Shown here: positions 7,306-14,417 of the stretch, piece by piece
Numbering within the stretch: the first letter of the stretch is position 1
How the letters are laid out: every line of letters begins with the position of its first letter
NCBI GenBank assembly: GCA_016929205.1
Contig: JAFGJF010000224.1
Span: 1-17,593, forward strand
Length of the DNA: 17,593 nt
Direction: 5' to 3'
From: Anaerolineae bacterium
GTDB taxonomy: Bacteria > Chloroflexota > Anaerolineae > JAFGEY01
The notes under the pieces: model-generated
What the model was told of the DNA's origin: nothing
Database searches by the model: none
What the model saw: only the letters and a program-made list of their open reading frames with translations
Made by a program: the position numbers and the translations under genes

Positions 7306-8004
7306 TTGATTCCAGATGATTTTAAGCTTTCGGTAATTATGCCCGTCTACAACGAAAAGAACACCGTTTTGCAGGTGCTCGATCGGGTGTTGGCAGTACC
7401 GATCCGTAAAGAAGTGATTGTCATCGACAACTATTCAACCGACGGCACACGAGATATTCTAAACAGCATCCAGGCGGATCAGGTCAAAACGATTTTCAAC
7501 CCCAGGAATTTGGGGCGAGGCGCCTCGGTTCGCAAAGCACTGGCTCACTGCAGCGGCGATTACACCCTCACCCAGGGCGCGGATCTGGAATACGAGCCAG
7601 AAGAATGGCACCTGGCAATCGAAAAGGCGCTGTCCGAGGATCTGGATGCAGTGTTTGGGTCGCGCACGCTGGGCGGCAAGGCAGTATACGTATACTGGCA
7701 GAACTATATCGGCGTCCTCTTTTTTAATACCCTGATTAACCTGCTGTACGGCAGTCACTATTCCGATTCGGCAACCGAATGCAAGCTGGTAAGGACCCCT
7801 GTCTTTCAGTCACTCAAGCTCAACTGCACCGGTTTTGACCTGGATTTTGAAATCTGCACCAAGCTGGCCCTGGGTGGCCATTCGTACGGCGAGGTGCCGA
7901 TCAACTACCATCCGCGTTCGATTGCCGAAGGCAAAAAGCTGCGCGCCGTTCGGGATGGTTTGGCGACATTGAAAGTCATTCTGCGCGATCGGTTTCTTGC
8001 CTAG
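7306..8004 (+). CDS. Family 2 glycosyltransferase, polyprenyl-phosphate sugar transferase-like
   Basis: A single-domain GT2 protein of about 232 aa with no clear C-terminal membrane helices. It opens with LSVIMPVYNE and continues with VIDNYSTDGT, NPRNLGRGASVRKAL and QGADLEYEPEEW, the layout of dolichyl-phosphate-mannose-synthase-like enzymes. It probably transfers a sugar to a lipid carrier or glycan at the inner membrane face. Two acidic motifs differ from the common form: DDGSTDGT reads DNYSTDGT, and QDADLEYDP reads QGADLEYEP. The TTG at 7306 has a ribosome-binding site AAAGGA at 7294-7299. An in-frame ATG at 7258 would add 16 residues but lacks one. The gene follows rfbH by about 70 nt and is likely part of the sugar block. 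Confidence 0.82.
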   Translation: MIPDDFKLSVIMPVYNEKNTVLQVLDRVLAVPIRKEVIVIDNYSTDGTRDILNSIQADQVKTIFNPRNLGRGASVRKALAHCSGDYTLTQGADLEYEPEEWHLAIEKALSEDLDAVFGSRTLGGKAVYVYWQNYIGVLFFNTLINLLYGSHYSDSATECKLVRTPVFQSLKLNCTGFDLDFEICTKLALGGHSYGEVPINYHPRSIAEGKKLRAVRDGLATLKVILRDRFLA

Positions 8005-8013
8005 AGGACGTTT

Positions 8014-8067
8014 GTGAGCCTATCGATTCTGATTCCGGTATACAATGAAATCGAATTAAGGAGTTGA
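8014..8067 (+). pseudogene. Remnant: first 17 codons of a second GT2 glycosyltransferase
   Basis: A GTG at 8014, preceded by GAGGA (8004-8008), opens a 17-codon frame reading VSLSILIPVYNEIELRS before TGA at 8065-8067. SILIPVYNE is the signature first beta-strand of GT2 glycosyltransferases, complete with start codon and ribosome-binding site, and then the homology stops. It looks like the head of a gene whose body has been lost. The break falls near 8053, and the following bases supply the AAGGAG (8058-8063) of adoK. It could now serve as a short upstream reading frame coupling translation to adoK, but no such role is shown. Confidence 0.7.
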
Positions 8068-8070
8068 ACG

Positions 8071-9030
8071 ATGAACATCGTCGTTACCGGTTCGTTCGCC
8101 TTTGACTATATTATGCATTTTCCGGGCCGATTTACCGATCACATCCTGCCTGATAAACTGGATCATATCAGCCTCAGTTTTCTGGTCGACGATATGACCA
8201 GGGTATACGGCGGCTGCGCGCCCAACATCGCTTGTTCGCTGGCCTTGCTGGGCGAGACGCCACGTCTGATGGCAACGGCCGGCAAGGATGGCGGCGAATA
8301 TTGTGATTGGCTGCAAACCAACGGAGTCGATACCTCGTTGGTCTGCATCTGTGATGACTGCTTTACGGCCTCGTTTTTCGTCAGCACCGATCTCGACCAG
8401 AACCAGATCGCCAGCTTTTACACCGGTGCGATGGCACGCGCTCGCGAACTGTCATTTTACGATGTCGATCCCAAGCCGGATATCACGATCATCTCGCCAA
8501 ACGATCCTGGGGCGATGGCTCGCTATGCGCGCGAGTGCCGTGAGTTGGACATCCCGTACATTTACGATCCCAGCCAGCAGGTGGCGCGCGTCGAGGGCGG
8601 CGAACTGATCGACGGGCTAACCGGCGCACATATCCTGATCATGAATGATTACGAGTATGGCATTTTGCAGAAAAAGACCGGCCTGAATCAAGATGAACTG
8701 CTCACACGCGTGCCAACGATCATTGTCACCAAAGGCGAGGATGGCGCCGAGATCACCACTCGAGACGAGGTGATCGAGATTCCGATCGCCAAACCTACCG
8801 CTGTCCTGGAGCCGACCGGCGTCGGCGATGCATTCCGCGCGGGGCTGCTCAAAGGATTGGCACACGGCTACGACTGGCCGGTCACCGGGCGCATCGCCGC
8901 CCTGGCTGCCGCTTTTGTGATCGAGCACCCCGGCCCGCAGCCCAGGCCGTACACACTAGAGGAATTTGTGGCCCGCTACCAGGAAAACTATGGCGACACA
9001 CCGGAGCTGGCCGACTTGGACGAAGGATAA
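8071..9030 (+). CDS. adoK: Adenosine kinase, PfkB/ribokinase family (mycobacterial type)
   Basis: A 319-aa PfkB-family kinase that closely resembles, from memory, the adenosine kinase of Mycobacterium. Shared features are the N-terminal VTGSFAFDYIMHFPGRF, the segment SLSFLVDD (34-41), QIASFYTGAMARARE (112-126), YDPSQQ (165-170) and NDYEY (192-196). The catalytic anion-hole motif TGVGDAFRAG is at 249-258 with Asp253 as base, and GG is at 47-48. It would phosphorylate adenosine released by AhcY to AMP, which pulls SAH hydrolysis forward. The ATG at 8071 has AAGGAG at 8058-8063. phzF starts 5 nt after its stop. A generic carbohydrate kinase is the alternative, but the SAM-cycle context favours adenosine. 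Confidence 0.87.
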   Translation: MNIVVTGSFAFDYIMHFPGRFTDHILPDKLDHISLSFLVDDMTRVYGGCAPNIACSLALLGETPRLMATAGKDGGEYCDWLQTNGVDTSLVCICDDCFTASFFVSTDLDQNQIASFYTGAMARARELSFYDVDPKPDITIISPNDPGAMARYARECRELDIPYIYDPSQQVARVEGGELIDGLTGAHILIMNDYEYGILQKKTGLNQDELLTRVPTIIVTKGEDGAEITTRDEVIEIPIAKPTAVLEPTGVGDAFRAGLLKGLAHGYDWPVTGRIAALAAAFVIEHPGPQPRPYTLEEFVARYQENYGDTPELADLDEG

Positions 9031-9035
9031 CGACA

Positions 9036-9827
9036 ATGGGTATACAGATTTTCCAGGTAGACGCGTTCACAAACAAGCCATTTGCAGGAAACCCGGCCGC
9101 CGTTTGCATCTTGACAGAGACGCGCGACGAGACCTGGATGCAGAACGTCGCAAAAGAGATGAACCTGTCGGAAACGGCGTTTTTGCTCGAGCAGACGGAT
9201 GGGTTTAGCCTGCGCTGGTTCACACCCGCCATCGAGGTCGATCTGTGCGGGCACGCCACACTGGCCAGCGCGCACGTCTTGTTCGAAACCGTGATGTTGG
9301 CACCAACAGAACAAGCCCGGTTTCATACCCGCAGCGGGCTGCTGACAGCCAGGCACGACGGCAACCGCATCGAATTGAACTTTCCTGCCACGCCCGACGA
9401 ACCGGCTGATGCGCCACCAAAGCTGCTTGAAGCGCTGGGCGTGACGGCCAAATACATCGGCAAAAACAGATTCGATTATCTCATCCAGGTCGAATCGGAA
9501 GAAACGGTTCGCGAGCTAAAACCAGATTTTGCGCTGCTGAAAACGCTAGGGGTTCGTGGCGTTATGGTGACCAGCCAGACCAGCTCGAAAGAGTATGACT
9601 TTGTCTCGCGTTTTTTCGCGCCGGGTGCCGGCATTGACGAAGACCCCGTGACCGGATCGGCACACTGCTGCCTGGGACCGTTCTGGAGCAAGCGACTGGG
9701 TAAAACCGAGTTCACCGCTTACCAGGCGTCAGCACGCGGTGGGACAGTGTGCGTGCGCGTTGCCGGCGATCGCGTGTGCCTGAGCGGGCAAGCCGTGACG
9801 GTTTTGCATGGCGAGTTGATCGACTAG
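9036..9827 (+). CDS. PhzF-family isomerase/epimerase-like protein
   Basis: A 263-aa protein of the PhzF/diaminopimelate-epimerase fold. Family motifs are [18 protein letters not shown] (6-23), NLSETAFL (43-50) with the conserved catalytic-type Glu46, DLCGHATLA (69-77) and [10 protein letters not shown]. The substrate is unknown; members outside phenazine clusters are mostly uncharacterised. The ATG at 9036 has GAAGGA at 9022-9027, and the gene is tightly packed behind adoK. Location between adoK and ahcY suggests it is transcribed with the SAM-cycle genes, but nothing in the sequence links it chemically to them. Confidence 0.85.
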   Translation: MGIQIFQVDAFTNKPFAGNPAAVCILTETRDETWMQNVAKEMNLSETAFLLEQTDGFSLRWFTPAIEVDLCGHATLASAHVLFETVMLAPTEQARFHTRSGLLTARHDGNRIELNFPATPDEPADAPPKLLEALGVTAKYIGKNRFDYLIQVESEETVRELKPDFALLKTLGVRGVMVTSQTSSKEYDFVSRFFAPGAGIDEDPVTGSAHCCLGPFWSKRLGKTEFTAYQASARGGTVCVRVAGDRVCLSGQAVTVLHGELID

Positions 9828-9967
9828 ACATATACCGCGATCTCGTTCAGTATTCTATTCAACGAGAGATAAAGCATTTGAAAAAAGAACATCAAATCGA
9901 TGGAGATAAAACAGAATCGTGTCCTGGATGCCAGGCAACCATACCAAAAAAAGGAGTATCATTTTCA
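9828..9967 (+). other. AT-rich leader between phzF and ahcY with two small hairpins
   Basis: This is the largest gap in the 402-11770 gene run and is visibly richer in A and T than its flanks. One hairpin pairs 9841-9847 with 9861-9867 (7 bp, 13-nt loop). A second pairs 9923-9927 with 9931-9935 (5 bp, tight loop) just ahead of the ahcY ribosome-binding site. A 23-codon frame from ATG 9900 ends in TGA at 9969-9971, overlapping the ahcY ATG as ATGA. I see no SAH-riboswitch core and no convincing promoter. Confidence 0.45.
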
Positions 9968-11230
9968 ATGACTGTAAAACACGATGTTAAGGATCTCGGC
10001 CTCGCCGCACAGGGCAAACTGCGCATCGAATGGGCCGAGCAGGATATGCCGGTATTGCGACAGATCCGCGAGCGTTTTGAAAAAGAGAAACCGTTGCAGG
10101 GCGTGCGCATCTCGGCATGCCTGCACATCACCACCGAAACCGCCAATTTGGGACGCACGCTCAAAGCCGGCGGCGCAGAGTTAGTGCTCTGCGCCTCCAA
10201 CCCGCTCTCGACGCAGGATGACGTGGCCGCCTCGTTGGTCGCCGACTATGGCATCCCCACCTTTGCGATCAAAGGCGAGGATCACGACACCTATTACGCG
10301 CACATCCAGGCCGCGCTCGACCACAACCCCCAGATCACGATGGACGATGGCGCTGACCTGGTCACGGGATTGCTCAAGGGCCGGCCAGATCTGATCGACG
10401 GCATGTATGGCTCGACCGAAGAAACGACCACCGGTGTGATCCGTCTGCGGGCCATGGCCGCCGATGGCGTGATCCAGTTCCCGGTGATTGCGGTCAATGA
10501 CGCGATCACCAAGCACTTTTTCGACAACCGCTACGGCACCGGCCAATCGACCATCGACGGCGTGCTGCGGGCCACCAACCGACTGATCGCCGGGCAAAAC
10601 TTTGTCGTCGGCGGATATGGCTGGTGCAGCAAGGGAATCGCCATGCGCGCCGAGGGCATGGGGGCCAACGTCATCGTCACCGAGGTCGATCCATTCCGCG
10701 CACTCGAAGCGGTGATGGACGGCTTTCGCGTGATGCCGATGCGCCAAGCGGCCCAGATTGCCGACTTTATCATCACCTCCACCGGCGACAAAAACGTGGT
10801 CGGCAAAGAAGACTTTGAGGTGATCAAAGACGGCTGCATCGTCGCCAATTCGGGACATTTTAACGTCGAGATCGACATTCCCGCCCTGGAAGCGATGTCG
10901 GTCAGCGATCGCGAAATCCGCTGGCAAACACACGAGTACAAGCTGGCCGATGGCCGTTGCGTCTATTTGTTGGGCGAAGGGCGACTGATCAACCTTGCCT
11001 CTGCCGAAGGCCACCCGGCGAGCGTGATGGATATGTCTTTTGCCAACCAGTCGCTCTCGGCCGAGTATCTGGTCAAGCACAGTTCCGAGATGGAGCACCG
11101 GGTCTACGCCGTGCCGGAAGAGCTCGATCGCCGGATCGCGACACTCAAGCTGAAAGCAATGGGCGTCGAGATCGACGTGCTGACAAAAGAACAGCAGGCC
11201 TATTTAGCTAGCTGGGAAACGGGAACATAG
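9968..11230 (+). CDS. ahcY: Adenosylhomocysteinase (S-adenosylhomocysteine hydrolase)
   Basis: A 420-aa NAD-dependent enzyme that splits SAH into adenosine and homocysteine. Motifs include [15 protein letters not shown] (51-65), [14 protein letters not shown] (77-90), GSTEETTTG (148-156) with catalytic Glu151/152, [18 protein letters not shown] (177-194) with Lys182 and Asp186, and the NAD motif [10 protein letters not shown] (216-225). It is the short form typical of archaea and thermophilic bacteria. It lacks the roughly 40-residue central insertion of many proteobacterial enzymes and the Lys-Tyr tail. The start at ATG 9968 (AAGGAG at 9951-9956) matches the usual N-terminus. The frame is open upstream to 9749, but that stretch belongs to phzF and the leader. 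The gene follows adoK and phzF and precedes metK, as expected for a SAM-cycle group. Confidence 0.95.
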   Translation: MTVKHDVKDLGLAAQGKLRIEWAEQDMPVLRQIRERFEKEKPLQGVRISACLHITTETANLGRTLKAGGAELVLCASNPLSTQDDVAASLVADYGIPTFAIKGEDHDTYYAHIQAALDHNPQITMDDGADLVTGLLKGRPDLIDGMYGSTEETTTGVIRLRAMAADGVIQFPVIAVNDAITKHFFDNRYGTGQSTIDGVLRATNRLIAGQNFVVGGYGWCSKGIAMRAEGMGANVIVTEVDPFRALEAVMDGFRVMPMRQAAQIADFIITSTGDKNVVGKEDFEVIKDGCIVANSGHFNVEIDIPALEAMSVSDREIRWQTHEYKLADGRCVYLLGEGRLINLASAEGHPASVMDMSFANQSLSAEYLVKHSSEMEHRVYAVPEELDRRIATLKLKAMGVEIDVLTKEQQAYLASWETGT

Positions 11231-11239
11231 AAAACACAA

Positions 11240-11770
11240 ATGGTTCAATGCATTCACCACCCACAATACCAGGCCATTGAACACTGCGAGCACTGCCATG
11301 TCCCGCTATGCGGCAAATGCCTGTGGTATGTCGAGAGCGGCGAACGGCTCTGCGAACGCTGTGCAAAAGCGTGGCAAGAAGTGGGGCACGTCGTCTACCC
11401 ACCCGAGCAGTTCGCGGAAGGCATCCAGCCGACACTCAAGCAACCCGTCGCAGATGCCCAACCACGCCACCCTTACGAGGGCAACAGTGTCGACCTGGCC
11501 GGATTTGCCGCGGCGTGCCTGGGTGGCATGATGCTCCTGTATTGCATCCCTTGCCTGAATGCGCTTGCGCCACTGCTGGGATTGCTGGTGGGCATCATCG
11601 CCCTGGTCGAAGCCAAGCGTGCTGCGAACCCGGCCAGAACCAGGATCCTGGCCGGCATCGGCGTCGCCGGCGGCGGTCTTGTGCTCCTGGCAGGTTTAGC
11701 CTGGATCGGCCTGACGCTGTTTATGCCGTTTATGCTTATGTTTGTTGAGCAATTGAACCAGACACCCTAA
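11240..11770 (+). CDS. B-box-type zinc-finger membrane protein
   Basis: A 176-aa protein of unknown function. The N-terminus is a B-box-like zinc-binding module with candidate ligands Cys4, His7, Cys16, Cys19, Cys24, Cys27, Cys38 and Cys41. A linker (45-85) follows, then a hydrophobic C-terminal half with membrane segments around 86-124 (probably a hairpin) and 138-168. The arrangement resembles the small membrane proteins annotated with DUF4190-like domains. The ATG at 11240 is only 9 nt after ahcY, with no strong ribosome-binding site, so reinitiation after ahcY is likely. Its link to the SAM cycle is positional only. Confidence 0.75.
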   Translation: MVQCIHHPQYQAIEHCEHCHVPLCGKCLWYVESGERLCERCAKAWQEVGHVVYPPEQFAEGIQPTLKQPVADAQPRHPYEGNSVDLAGFAAACLGGMMLLYCIPCLNALAPLLGLLVGIIALVEAKRAANPARTRILAGIGVAGGGLVLLAGLAWIGLTLFMPFMLMFVEQLNQTP

Positions 11771-11777
11771 GCCACAA

Positions 11778-11838
11778 CGTATCGCGTACGTGGTGCCTGC
11801 CATCCCACACCTTACGACCGCACAACATACGCGATACG
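11778..11838 (+). repeat. Perfect 11-bp inverted repeat upstream of metK
   Basis: CGTATCGCGTA at 11778-11788 is exactly complementary to TACGCGATACG at 11828-11838, with a 39-nt spacer that can add short inner pairs (11789-11795 with 11808-11816). It starts 8 nt after the stop of the B-box gene and ends 31 nt before metK. A short T-run (about 11848-11852) follows ten bases later, so it is not a textbook terminator. It may separate the upstream operon from metK or act in the metK leader. Confidence 0.6.
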
Positions 11839-11869
11839 AAAACAATCTTTTTAGAATAGAGGAGTTCTT

Positions 11870-13084
11870 ATGACAATCACATTTATGACATCACCCAAAT
11901 ACTTTTTTACATCCGAATCGGTGACCGAGGGACATCCGGACAAAATCTGCGATCAGATCTCGGATGCGATCCTGGATGCGATCCTGGCCCAAGATCCCGA
12001 TGCCCGCGTAGCCTGTGACTGTTTTGTCACTACCGGGTTGATCGTCGTCGGCGGTGAAATCACGACCGACAAGTATGTCGAGATCCCTGATATTGCTCGA
12101 CAAGTTGTACTGGAAATCGGCTACGACCGGGCCAAATATGGCTTTGATGGCGAGACCTGCGGCGTTCTGGTCTCGATCAAAGGCCAGAGTGGCGACATCG
12201 CACTGGGTGTGGATGAAGCGCTCGAACACAAGCAGGGCGAGATGAACGCTTGCAGCAACGTCGAATTACTTGGGGCGGGCGACCAGGGTATGATGATCGG
12301 ATTTGCCTGCAACGAAACGCCCGAATACATGCCACTTTCGATCTCACTGGCACACCAGCTCTGCCGTCGCCTGGCCGAGGTACGCAAGAATGGCACGCTG
12401 GGCTATTTGCGCCCGGATGGCAAAAGCCAGGTCACGATCGAGTACAACTATGGCAAGCCGGTACGCGTGGATTCCGTTGTCGTATCGACGCAGCACCATC
12501 CAGACGTCACCCACGATCAGCTCGAGTCCGATATTATTGAACACGTGATCAAGCCGGTTGTGCCCGCCGGACTGCTCGACGATACCAAGTATTTCATCAA
12601 CCCGACCGGACGGTTTGTGACCGGTGGGCCGAAAGGCGACAGCGGTCTCACCGGCCGCAAGATCATCGTCGACACCTACGGGGGCGTGGCCCGTCACGGT
12701 GGTGGCGCGTTCTCGGGCAAAGACCCGACCAAAGTCGACCGTTCGGCGGCGTATATGCTGCGCTACGTCGCCAAGAACCTGGTGGCGGCGGGCCTCGCCG
12801 ACCGGTTGGAGCTTCAGGCCAGCTATGCCATTGGCGTGGCGCACCCGATGAGTGTTGCCGTGGAAACCTTTGGCACGGGCAAGATTTCCGATGCCAAGAT
12901 CGTCGAACTGGTCGAAAAGAACTTTGACCTGCGTCCCGGCGCGATCATCTGCCAATTTGACTTGATGCGCCCCATCTACCGGCAGACTGCCGCGTACGGC
13001 CATTTTGGCCGCGACGACATCGACGTACCGTGGGAACAGCTGGATATGGTTAAAACGCTCAAAGAACAGGCTGGATTGTCCTAG
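11870..13084 (+). CDS. metK: S-adenosylmethionine synthase
   Basis: A 404-aa enzyme that makes SAM from methionine and ATP with release of phosphate and pyrophosphate. Signatures are [17 protein letters not shown] (13-29), the GAGDQG P-loop-like motif at 135-140 and GGGAFSGKD at 277-285, plus SYAIGVAHP near 315-323. All are standard for bacterial MetK, and the length is slightly long (usual 380-400). The ATG at 11870 has GGAG at 11861-11864; an in-frame ATG at 11885 is possible but lacks one at the right distance. It follows ahcY and the B-box gene behind a 99-nt spacer with an inverted repeat. No SAM riboswitch is seen directly upstream of this gene. Confidence 0.97.
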   Translation: MTITFMTSPKYFFTSESVTEGHPDKICDQISDAILDAILAQDPDARVACDCFVTTGLIVVGGEITTDKYVEIPDIARQVVLEIGYDRAKYGFDGETCGVLVSIKGQSGDIALGVDEALEHKQGEMNACSNVELLGAGDQGMMIGFACNETPEYMPLSISLAHQLCRRLAEVRKNGTLGYLRPDGKSQVTIEYNYGKPVRVDSVVVSTQHHPDVTHDQLESDIIEHVIKPVVPAGLLDDTKYFINPTGRFVTGGPKGDSGLTGRKIIVDTYGGVARHGGGAFSGKDPTKVDRSAAYMLRYVAKNLVAAGLADRLELQASYAIGVAHPMSVAVETFGTGKISDAKIVELVEKNFDLRPGAIICQFDLMRPIYRQTAAYGHFGRDDIDVPWEQLDMVKTLKEQAGLS

Positions 13085-13112
13085 GCTTTTTCCAATGCCG
13101 GCATGCCGTTTC

Positions 13113-13221
13113 ACTGCGCACCTGAAATGCGTCCATGAGGACGTATATCGGGTGCGCATATCCGGTGTGTGGCAACGATCGCTTCCCACTCGATTCTGTT
13201 GTGCAAAAACTGCGCACCTGA
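13113..13221 (+). repeat. Direct and inverted repeats after metK forming alternative stem-loops
   Basis: ACTGCGCACCTGA occurs twice, at 13113-13125 and 13209-13221. The 8-bp core TGCGCACC in each copy (13115-13122, 13211-13218) is complementary to GGTGCGCA at 13151-13158, so two mutually exclusive stems are possible. The first stem is extended by an inner 8-bp helix (13127-13134 with 13139-13146, one G-U pair, ATGA loop). No T-run follows either stem. Confidence 0.6.
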
Positions 13222-13234
13222 CTCTGATGGATAT

Positions 13235-13263
13235 TTGGGGAGCGCCATGTTGTATGGTATAAT
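13235..13263 (+). promoter_or_regulatory. Promoter with consensus extended -10 before the lipoprotein gene
   Basis: A perfect -10 TATAAT at 13258-13263 is preceded by TGG (an extended -10 TG at 13255-13256). A partial -35 TTGGGG at 13235-13240 lies 17 bp upstream. Transcription would start near 13270, about 80 nt before the GTG start at 13351. It marks a new transcription unit after metK. Confidence 0.68.
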
Positions 13264-13350
13264 GCGCTATGAAAAAGCGTATGAAAAGGGAGCAGACAAC
13301 CATCTTGGCGTTTCGTTTCGGCCAGACTGGGGGATCAAAGAGGTCAGAGA

Positions 13351-14397
13351 GTGACGAGAGCCAGAACAATCCTTGGTACGTTCTTTGAACTTTTTGTCAC
13401 TCTGGGACTCGGCATCCTGCTTGCAGGCTGCCTGAATCAGCGATTGACGGCTGCCCAAGTTATCCAGAATGCACAGCAAGCACTTGGAGAAATGGGCGCC
13501 TGCCATACACTGCTGCATGCCGAGATTAGCACTGACATGTTCCAGGACTCGCTGGTTGTGGAAATGTGGGAAAAGTATCCCGACCGATTCAAGCTATTGG
13601 TGCAATCTGCCAATAGCCCCCAGTTGAACAAGATGGCCTTTACCACAGACGGCGCGAAGAGCATTTCTTATTCGCCCCACACCAACACGGCGACGATTGG
13701 CCCCATCGATGTTGTACGTATGCCCCAGGTACTTGTCGAGATCAGCAAAGCCAGACGCGAATGGATCCAGAATGCAGACCTCCAGGCGGCCAAACTTGAG
13801 GCCAGAGTACGCGAAAACGGATTAATGGTCTACAAGATCAATGTCCCTACCGGACAGGGCGGATATATACAATATAGCGTCGACGTCCAGCAGTGGTGGG
13901 TGCGCCAGGTAGTCTACAAGGACGATTATTTGGGCTCAGGTGTGATTTCCCTTGACAGTATAGATTGTTCTGACGATATAGAGGATGCCATATTCGATCT
14001 CGACATTCCCGATGGTGCGGCGTTTAATGAAATACAAATCCAGGAAAACCGCGAACTCGACTTCGATGAGGCACAGACCAAAGTTGGATTTCGATTGCGC
14101 AAGCCTCAATACGTGCCGCCGGGCACCGATTTTGGAGTAGCGTATCAACTTGATAAAAACATCGCTTTGATCTACACTGGCGAGCATCCGTTTACACTCG
14201 TGCAAGGACCCTATATTGGCACGGTGCCGCAAGAAGACGTGACACTCGTTCCCCTGCGTGGGCGACAGGCGACACTGATCCAAGATCAGGAAAGAGATGG
14301 ATTGGTCTTGATCTGGCGCGAAGACGATCTGCAGTTCTCTATCGCCAGTTCTTTGAACCTGAACGAGATCTTGCAGATTGCCGAGTCAATCGAGTGA
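13351..14397 (+). CDS. Predicted lipoprotein with LolA/RseB-like fold and DUF4367-like C-terminus
   Basis: A 348-aa exported lipoprotein. The N-terminus carries a hydrophobic signal ending in the lipobox LLAG-Cys27. Residues about 32-222 look like the LolA/MucB-RseB superfamily of lipid- or envelope-sensing proteins (AQVIQNAQQAL, YPDRFKLLVQ, VYKINVPTGQ). Residues about 240-348 resemble the DUF4367 domain often attached to such proteins (VGFRLRKPQYVPPGTDFG). It may sense or carry lipids at the cell surface; this is inference from fold. The start is GTG 13351 with AAGAGG at 13338-13343. It heads the downstream unit, driven by the promoter at 13235-13263. Confidence 0.75.
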   Translation: MTRARTILGTFFELFVTLGLGILLAGCLNQRLTAAQVIQNAQQALGEMGACHTLLHAEISTDMFQDSLVVEMWEKYPDRFKLLVQSANSPQLNKMAFTTDGAKSISYSPHTNTATIGPIDVVRMPQVLVEISKARREWIQNADLQAAKLEARVRENGLMVYKINVPTGQGGYIQYSVDVQQWWVRQVVYKDDYLGSGVISLDSIDCSDDIEDAIFDLDIPDGAAFNEIQIQENRELDFDEAQTKVGFRLRKPQYVPPGTDFGVAYQLDKNIALIYTGEHPFTLVQGPYIGTVPQEDVTLVPLRGRQATLIQDQERDGLVLIWREDDLQFSIASSLNLNEILQIAESIE

Positions 14398-14417
14398 GCA
14401 GAATCTGAGGATTGATC

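Noticed and set aside
9749..9967. 73-residue N-terminal extension of AhcY
   Set aside because: It overlaps phzF and the AT-rich leader. The ATG at 9968 with AAGGAG matches the family N-terminus.
9828..9967. SAH riboswitch upstream of ahcY
   Set aside because: The conserved GC-rich SAH-riboswitch core is absent; only small unrelated hairpins are seen.
10181..11098. 305-codon open frame on the - strand opposite ahcY
   Set aside because: It is a GC-driven shadow of a clearly coding + strand gene and contains no recognisable domain.
11852..11857. TAGAAT as a -10 box for metK
   Set aside because: No -35 element lies at a suitable distance, and it sits four bases from the ribosome-binding site.
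12344..13369. 341-codon open frame on the - strand opposite metK
   Set aside because: Shadow of metK that extends into the spacer; no recognisable protein family.
13269..13388. 39-codon + strand frame starting at the predicted transcription start before the lipoprotein gene
   Set aside because: No ribosome-binding site is possible so close to the start site, and it overlaps the lipoprotein gene out of frame. Leaderless translation is conceivable but unsupported.
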